A DNA stretch of 13,220 bases, from NCBI GenBank assembly GCA_000729835.1, contig JFHB01000378.1, positions 1 to 13,220 on the forward strand. The letters run 5' to 3'. A program made the translations under genes and the position numbers. Shown here piece after piece: positions 8,601-13,220 of the stretch. Source of the stretch: Atkinsonella hypoxylon. Taxonomy: Eukaryota; Ascomycota; Sordariomycetes; Hypocreales; Clavicipitaceae. Below the pieces are notes generated by a model. That model was not told the origin of the DNA and searched no databases. It was given only the letters and a program-made list of their open reading frames with translations. Within the stretch, counting starts at the first letter, position 1; each line of letters begins with the position of its first letter.

Positions 8601-10899
8601 GCTTCTTATAGGAAGAAGAAGCAGTAGGATTACTACTAGAATTATCATTAGAGCTAGCTTCCTGTTGCTCCCTATCTTGCTAGATCTCTTAAGAACTATA
8701 GGCCTTGTTTAAGGGATCTAGACGGCTATTTCCTCTAATATCTAGCAACTTAGAATTTAGACCTTCTAAATCCCCGTTATTAGAAGGAATCTAACTAGGA
8801 GCCCGTTTAGGAACTAGAGCTAATAGCTCTATAACATCGTTATTAGTATTATCTTCTTCTTTAAAATTAGATAATTTCTCAATATAGCTATATTCCTCAG
8901 GATTAAAACTAGGCTATTAAGGGATTTAAACCTCTATAGAATAACTAGCATTATAACTGCTATTATAACTATTGCTAGTAAATCCTATATAAGAGAGATT
9001 TACGTAGTTTTTACACACTCTAGGGGTCTCTTGCCCCTTAAGCTATAGAAAGAAACTATACTTTTTAGGATTTAGAAGCCTACAGCAGCTTCTATTAGCT
9101 AGAAATAGCTAATTTCTAAGGAGAGTGCTCCCTATTAAATAGTGCTTTAGACTACTAATTAGGTTAGTATCTAAACCTAAGCAATATAGAGCATCCTTTA
9201 GAGCTAAAGGCCTATATTTAGCTGGATTTATACTAACTAGTACCTAGAATACAGTAGTTCCCTGTCCTTTAGGATAAATAGAACCTCCTCTAGTAGCAAT
9301 AGGCGCGGTTTTACCCTTTTTTATAGGCTTAAAAGTCCTAAAAAATGCCTTATTGTTAACTATATAATAGGTAGAACCTATATTGTATAGTAAGGAGTTT
9401 TTAATTATTCTATTAGAATAGTTAAAAGAAGGGGTATTATTACTAGTAGTACTAGTATCACTAGTAGTGGATTCTGTATCTAAATCGTAAGAATTATTAC
9501 TACTAGAACTGCTAGATTCACTATTGGAATCTATAGTATCCTAGTTGCTAGTAGATAGGTTATAACAACCTATAGCAAAAGCAGCTTCTCTATCCTTATT
9601 CCTAAAGTTTTTATTACTTCTTCTTCAGCCCTTCTACTTCTTCTTATTCTTAAAGGCTTTATCTATATCTTTAGAGGTATTAGAATCGTTAGAATTAGAA
9701 TCGGAATTCTTCTTCTAATTAGGAGGATTCTTTCCTTAGTTAGCTTTATTATTATTAGAACTATTAGAATTAAAAGCTTTATAACTAAGAGCCTTAAATA
9801 TAGAGGAGCTTTTATCTTTTTGTTCTTCTAATAAGTTAGCTATAAGGAACTGTAAATTTAGTATTTTTACAGATAGACCTTGTACTCTAGCAGCTCTAAT
9901 AGAATATTGCTGCCTTTTAGCCTAGCTAGAGAAGGTCTTCTTTAAAGCATTAATATAATAATTTACCTAGTTAATAGGATTAATAGCTACACTATAGAGC
10001 TGTAATCTAGCTAGTAAATTATTAAATTCAGCATTAAAGGCCTCTAAAGATCCCTTATAGTTCGAAAACAATAAGTTATAATAACTAGTATATAGCGTAC
10101 TACATTGTATTTTAGCACTCTGTAAATACTGCCTAACTAGAACGTTATAGGCATCTACAGGGGACTTATGCCAGCTTATAGCAGCTTAAGGTCTAGATTA
10201 GCAACTATCTCTTATAATTATAAGGATAATAGCTTGCTCTAAATCTACTAACGTACTAGCTATACTAGGATTATTAATAAATTAAGGGAATCCTAGTGCC
10301 CTAAATTAAATAGTTAAAGCTTACTTCTACTGTTTAAAATTTTTAGGGCCTTTTAGCTTAGCAGCCTCTAGAATTAAGTGGACCTTCTTATTTAACTCTT
10401 TTATAGTGCCTTTATTAAAAGCAGGCAGAAAAGTAGTACTATTAGAGGAACTAGAAGGTTTAGGGACTTTAAAAGAGACTTTAGAAGTCTTAGAAGTAAC
10501 AGGATCTACCTTAGAAGACCCTATTAAGAGATTACCTATAGATGTAATTATAGTATCTAATTTACTTAGTAAATTAGCTATATTACCTTTATTTTAGCTT
10601 TATTTTGCTTCACTATACCTAATAAATCTATTTAGGGTCTCTTATTGCTTATCCATTTAAGCTTTTAGATTAGCTTATACATTATAGACTTACACTACTC
10701 TTTTAGAAGCTAATCTAGCTTCTTTTAGAGCCTTCTTAGCTGTATAATCTTCTTTATTAGAAGAGGAATCTACTAGCTGAGGGGGGGACCTTGCTGGACT
10801 AGGAAAGCTAGTAGCAGCAGCTGGATTAGCTAGTGTACTAGAACTACTACCCCGTTTAGGGCTTATGCTCTTTCCCTTACCTATTCCTTTTAGTGCCAT
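5671..10899 (-). pseudogene. Copia gag-pol polyprotein, RIP-inactivated
   Basis: One minus frame of 1,743 codons from ATG at 10899 to a stop at 5671, with many in-frame TAA/TAG and no frameshift in the domains I translated. Order: a gag-like region (about residues 1-430) with a Ser/Pro-rich start; an Asn/Ser-rich linker; aspartic protease with NIGST at 506, where DTGS/T is expected; pre-integrase RLGHIG with His780, and C809/Y812 where a Cys pair is expected; integrase D839, N903 (expected D) and E938; reverse transcriptase VEQIDFIGAFLN with D1307, and YVDN at 1408-1411 (expected YVDD); RNase H SDFAG with D1596, E1637 and N1671 (expected D), ending LADSLTKPLT. The start is chosen because it opens the frame, with in-frame stops upstream. 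I see no clear zinc knuckle. Stops at 5713 and 5704 lie in a typical copia C-terminus and probably replace Gln, so I extend to 5671. Intact, it would encode capsid and replication enzymes; here it is dead. Confidence 0.92.
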
Positions 10900-11308
10900 T
10901 TTAAAGGATTTTAATAGCTAATTTAACGCTCTTTATAGCTAATTATAGCTTAAATTACAGTGGAAAAGGTAGTAAATAACAGTAATAACCTCTACTAGAT
11001 ATCAATAGATTGCTCTATTATAGGCCTAGAAGTGCCCTATATCTTCAGAAATTATACTGAGATTTTTCTCCAATTTCTTTCGTAATAGGTATAATGGGCT
11101 CTAAAGGCTGCGTTGTATTGCAATCTATATACGCATACAATTTGTATAGCAGACCAGATTAATAAGCGGTTGCGAGGGGCACAAAACACAGGTTCTAGCT
11201 ATTTTTAGCTAAAAAAATTCAGGAGATTCTTCTCCAATTAGGTTCTAATAAATCAGTGGAGACCTAGGCACAGCCAATTTAGGGATATCCAGCTAATTCC
11301 TACTTCAA

Positions 11309-11327
11309 AATCCTAACCGGTAGGATT
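11309..11327. repeat. Leader hairpin AATCCTA / TAGGATT
   Basis: Perfect 7-bp arms with loop ACCGG, within the copia leader. Confidence 0.6.
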
Positions 11328-11392
11328 ACTACATAAATTAATTCTGCGACCAAAAACACAGGAATATCTGCAACAAGAGCTGTTAGGCGTGC

Positions 11393-11407
11393 ACTACAAA
11401 TTGTAGT
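11393..11407. repeat. Leader palindrome ACTACAA-A-TTGTAGT
   Basis: Perfect 7-bp arms around a single central base. A similar ATACAA-T-TTGTAT palindrome lies at 11135-11147. Confidence 0.6.
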
Positions 11408-11456
11408 ATAGCTACTAACAGAGGTGTATAGGGTGCACAATATAACAACAATAACG

Positions 11457-11540
11457 AGCGATGCAGTGCAGCGCTAAGCTTATTTCTCGATAGAAATAAT
11501 TAATTAGGCAGTGCCTAATAAAACGATTCGCAGTGCGAAT
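11457..11540. repeat. Run of four adjacent leader palindromes
   Basis: Four inverted repeats follow each other within 84 bp. They are AGCG-a-TGCA-g-TGCA-g-CGCT (11457-11475, one mismatch), TATTTCT-CGAT-AGAAATA (11481-11498, 7-bp stem), ATTAGGCA-G-TGCCTAAT (11503-11519, 8-bp stem) and ATTCGC-AGT-GCGAAT (11526-11540, 6-bp stem). As RNA they could form a chain of stem-loops downstream of the primer site. Function is unknown. Confidence 0.65.
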
Positions 11541-11589
11541 ATAATGTGTATAGATGTATATATTTTGATGTTGCGCAATAATAGAACCT

Positions 11590-11634
11590 AGCTATTAAGA
11601 ATAGCTTCAAAAGTGTGTATGCACTAGGTGCATA
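11590..11634. repeat. Two adjacent leader hairpins
   Basis: AGCTATT-AAG-AATAGCT (11590-11606) and TATGCAC-TAG-GTGCATA (11618-11634). Both have perfect 7-bp stems and 3-base loops, separated by 11 bases. Confidence 0.65.
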
Positions 11635-11709
11635 GGACTAGTGCAGGAGGCACAGGGTGAGCAGAATGAAAACACTAGTATAGTGGCTAGCAATGTGTGT
11701 GCAGCAGGT

Positions 11710-11759
11710 ATTAATAGCTTCCAGCAAGCTACTAATGGTTTTAGCAGCAATAGCTGCTA
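11710..11759. repeat. Two adjacent leader hairpins near the primer site
   Basis: ATTAATAGCTT pairs with AAGCTACTAAT across loop CCAGC with one mismatch (11710-11736). TAGCAGC-AATA-GCTGCTA has a perfect 7-bp stem (11742-11759). Both lie within 150 bp of the primer-binding site. Confidence 0.65.
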
Positions 11760-11847
11760 GCGCAGGTCTCAATATAGCTTCTAGTGGGTAATACAGTACA
11801 CAGTAGTAGATTTTCAGCGGGCTAACAGCTTGCAGATAGGTCTTCTA

Positions 11848-11858
11848 GGCTTATAACC
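11848..11858 (-). other. Primer-binding site, half-tRNA type (initiator tRNA-Met anticodon arm)
   Basis: Directly next to the 5' LTR the minus strand reads GGTTATAAGCC. From general knowledge, the anticodon arm of eukaryotic initiator tRNA-Met contains GGCTCATAACC, whose complement is GGTTATGAGCC. The site differs by one G-to-A change, as RIP would cause. Copia elements are known to prime from an internal fragment of this tRNA instead of its 3' end. The match is from memory, without a tRNA from this genome. Confidence 0.75.
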
Positions 11859-12710
11859 TATTGAAAATAATAGGGATTACAGAACTAGATAGAAGAGGGT
11901 AGTAGTCTCTTATATTTAGCACCTATAATTGCTCCTAGCAATTATCACGTAGTAGAAGCAGCAGCAGCCTAAATTAAGCTGTAGTGTATAGTATAGATTA
12001 CGTAGAGGCAGTAGATAACTGTAATAGTAGTATCTTTATATTAAGAGCGCTGTAACGAACTTAGTAAGGGTAGGATCTCGAATCTTTCTAGTCCCTCATA
12101 GACCTACCAACTATATCGGTAGGCTGTAGTTGCTAGAAGGGGCTTATAGGCCACTTTATGATTTCCGCAAAAAGATTTACTATGTAAAAACAAAAAAATC
12201 GACTTATGGCCATACAAACTGTGACGTACTACGGCCTGTACACACCTATAACCTATAAGCTAAAGTATTCCATCCGTACGACGGATTGGAATCTTGTACC
12301 CTTTTGCGGGGAAGGGAGCGCGGTTAGTCTAGTGGTGACATACGTTGACAGTGGCTTAGTCAGCGACCGTTACACAAACGAGACGCCCACGTGCACAATT
12401 TAACAAATTCCACTAATAACAAGCAACCCTTATAAGCAACCCTATCCAACAATTATACCATTAGATAGCCCTAATTCTTAGCTTTCAAATGGTATACTTC
12501 TTGAATTTCTACCATTGCTAGTTGTGGAGAAAATCGCAGTTAAAGTTGACTATAGGTTAGGCAACTTTGCCTTAGTTAAAACTAGATGTTTGCATCTAGT
12601 AACAACGATATCTCTACCAAAAATCAACGTAACAAGACCTAATAAGGGTCACGTGATAGAGCAACTAGTAGGCATAAAAATAGGCTATACAGGGTAGCTT
12701 ATTTTTAACA
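11859..12710 (-). repeat. 5' LTR of the copia element (852 bp, with a 160-bp extra block)
   Basis: It matches the 3' LTR and the solo LTR end to end, except for an extra 160 bp at about 12220-12379. Without that block it would be 692 bp, the length of its partner. Ends are TATTGAAAAT and ATTTTTAACA. It keeps more CG, CA and TG words than the 3' LTR (for example CACGTG at 12650-12655). As the upstream LTR in element orientation it would hold the promoter. Confidence 0.9.
12220..12379. other. 160-bp GC-richer block unique to the 5' LTR
   Basis: The other two LTRs run straight from TACAAAC into the following sequence, whereas this one has 160 extra bases bounded by ACAAAC (12214-12219 and 12374-12379). 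By hand count 78 of 160 bases are G or C (49%), well above its surroundings, and CA/TG steps are plentiful, so it shows little RIP. It contains a bulged hairpin CCATCCGT-ACG-ACGGATTGG (12270-12289). Its edges have weak inverted similarity (GTGACG near the start, CGTTAC near the end). It may be an insertion flanked by a 6-bp duplication, or ancestral LTR sequence lost elsewhere by deletion between the short repeats. No coding function is apparent. Confidence 0.75.
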
Positions 12711-12715
12711 GTAGC
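12711..12715. repeat. Target-site duplication GTAGC, right copy
   Basis: Exact repeat of 4713-4717, directly after the right end of the copia element. Confidence 0.88.
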
Positions 12716-12735
12716 AATAGAGCAGCTAGAGCGAA

Positions 12736-12747
12736 GCGCCTAGGCGC
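12736..12747. repeat. Perfect 12-bp palindrome GCGCCTAGGCGC
   Basis: A self-complementary GC-rich word 21 bp outside the copia insertion. Its role is unknown. Confidence 0.6.
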
Positions 12748-12759
12748 AGACGTTATACC

Positions 12760-12761
<2 letters not shown>

Positions 12762-12790
<29 letters not shown>

Positions 12791-12792
12791 TT
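12762..12792. repeat. (TA)n followed by a T13 tract
   Basis: TA dinucleotide repeats at 12762-12780 run directly into thirteen T residues ending at 12792. This is a simple sequence, possibly length-variable. Read on the minus strand it is a poly-A run followed by TA repeats, as can occur at the tail of a retroposed copy. Confidence 0.8.
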
Positions 12793-12892
12793 ACAAGTAG
12801 ACAATAGGGGAAATATAAAGGGGGAGCAGATAGGGTGTTAGCTGCTATCTACAGCACCTACTATAGACAACAAAAGGGATTGTTATTGTTAT

Positions 12893-12917
12893 AGACTCGA
12901 GCCTTAGGCTCGGGTCT
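12893..12917. repeat. Strong hairpin (11-bp stem, TTA loop)
   Basis: AGACTCGAGCC pairs with GGCTCGGGTCT around loop TTA, with a single T-G wobble. It resembles a bacterial terminator in shape, but the context is fungal repeat DNA and that reading is not supported. It may be a structured end or internal stem of an unrecognised repeat. Confidence 0.65.
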
Positions 12918-13080
12918 TTCAGTAGAGGGAGGACAGCAGGAGAGAGACAGAGATCTATGTAGGTAAAGGGATAGAAGCGAGCTACATTTGTCTAGGGGTT
13001 AGCTAAACTTCACTAGGCCCTAGAGAGAGGACCTTAGCTACAGAGCACATGCTAAAAGGGGCTCCTAAGGGGATAGACCC

Positions 13081-13105
13081 ACCCCTAGATATATAGTATA
13101 GGGGT
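13081..13105. repeat. Inverted repeat ACCCCTA / TAGGGGT
   Basis: Perfect 7-bp arms around an 11-base AT-rich loop in the right flank. No function can be assigned. Confidence 0.5.
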
Positions 13106-13220
13106 ATAGGGAGGCTTCCAGTCCCTTCTCTCTTCCTCCTTTCCTCCCTATGATTATAGTTCTTATTATAGACGCTAGTTAGCAGAAGCAACTAGGCCAG
13201 TCCATTACAGTTATAGAGCC

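Larger units (their letters stand above)
10900..11847 (-). other. Copia 5' leader, hairpin-rich and weakly RIPped
   Basis: About 950 bp between the primer-binding site and the gag ATG, with no credible frame. In such elements this region normally carries packaging and dimerisation signals. Its composition differs from gag-pol: positions 11641-11700 alone contain about a dozen CA/TG steps. It holds many small perfect inverted repeats, annotated separately. At 11223-11236 GGAGA-TTCT-TCTCC forms a short hairpin, and a related GAGA-TTTTT-CTC unit occurs near 11060-11072, both followed by CAATT. Confidence 0.65.
4718..12710 (-). mobile_element. Complete, RIP-inactivated copia-type (Ty1/copia) LTR retrotransposon
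   Basis: A 7,993-bp element on the minus strand with every expected part: two related LTRs, a primer-binding site next to the 5' LTR, a leader, one gag-pol frame in copia order (gag, protease, integrase, reverse transcriptase, RNase H), a polypurine tract next to the 3' LTR, and identical GTAGC duplications outside. Integrase before reverse transcriptase, the YVDN box (from YVDD) and the half-tRNA primer site place it in the copia group rather than gypsy. It is non-autonomous because gag-pol has many stops and altered catalytic residues. The element is long for copia, because of a roughly 950-bp leader and long LTRs, one of which carries an extra 160 bp. Confidence 0.93.
12716..13220. other. 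Right flank, no recognised gene
   Basis: About 500 bp of non-coding-looking sequence that is richer in G and C than the left half of the window and shows little RIP. It includes palindromes, a (TA)n/T tract and a strong hairpin (annotated separately), plus a pyrimidine-rich run near 13113-13149. A 62-codon minus frame at 13191-13003 reads partly through that run and resembles no family I know. It may be part of another repeat that continues past the window. Confidence 0.5.

Noticed and set aside
10406..10597. A 63-codon forward frame
   Set aside because: It is the antisense shadow of the gag region, whose minus frame is the real one.
11309..11759. Repeated palindromes as a CRISPR array
   Set aside because: The arms differ in sequence from one hairpin to the next and spacing is irregular, so there is no constant repeat.
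12206..12403. A 65-codon forward frame spanning the extra block in the 5' LTR
   Set aside because: It starts and ends in LTR sequence and has no recognisable motif. The higher GC content of the block makes stops rarer, so an open frame is unsurprising.
12893..12917. Hairpin followed by a few T residues as a bacterial-type terminator
   Set aside because: The window is fungal retrotransposon DNA and no gene ends here; the shape alone does not support termination.
13003..13191. A 62-codon minus frame in the right flank
   Set aside because: It reads through a purine-rich run, shows no motif or codon pattern of a gene, and has no partner sequence to support it.

Overview
The window looks like part of an AT-rich, gene-poor, repeat-filled compartment of a filamentous ascomycete (Pezizomycotina). 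I see no intact host gene, tRNA, rRNA or CRISPR array. Two things point to this kind of genome. First, long stretches are almost emptied of CpA and TpG and filled with TpA (positions 301-360 contain neither CpA nor TpG). That is the signature of repeat-induced point mutation (RIP). Second, the recognisable coding remnants belong to Ty3/gypsy and Ty1/copia retrotransposons, and their damage is mostly C-to-T and G-to-A. The species cannot be named from the sequence.

Layout. Positions 3-1943 (+) hold the 3' end of a RIP-killed Ty3/gypsy polyprotein: integrase zinc domain, integrase core and a C-terminal chromodomain, all in one frame. The element runs off the left edge of the window. Positions 1944-3307 are heavily mutated AT-rich sequence that I cannot assign. 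Positions 3313-4008 are a solo LTR with a perfect 5-bp target-site duplication (AGAAG). Positions 4014-4712 are a less mutated spacer with several perfect inverted repeats.

Positions 4718-12710 hold one complete copia-type LTR retrotransposon on the minus strand, with matching 5-bp target-site duplications (GTAGC). In element order it consists of a 5' LTR (12710-11859), a primer-binding site matching the anticodon arm of initiator tRNA-Met (11858-11848), a roughly 950-bp leader full of small perfect hairpins, one gag-pol frame (10899-5671), a short T/G-rich tail, a polypurine tract (5417-5410) and a 3' LTR (5409-4718). The gag-pol frame shows no frameshift in the domains I translated, but it has many TAA/TAG stops and substitutions at catalytic positions of the protease, integrase, reverse transcriptase and RNase H. 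The element cannot move by itself. Positions 12716-13220 are flanking sequence with palindromes, a (TA)n/T tract and a strong hairpin.

The solo LTR and the two LTRs of the full element belong to one family. The most unusual points are a 160-bp, about 49% GC block present only in the 5' LTR, the hairpin-dense and lightly mutated leader next to a heavily RIPped coding region, and element ends disguised by RIP (TGTTG changed to TATTG). I found no convincing new biological system; the hairpin-dense leader and the extra LTR block are the best candidates for a closer look.
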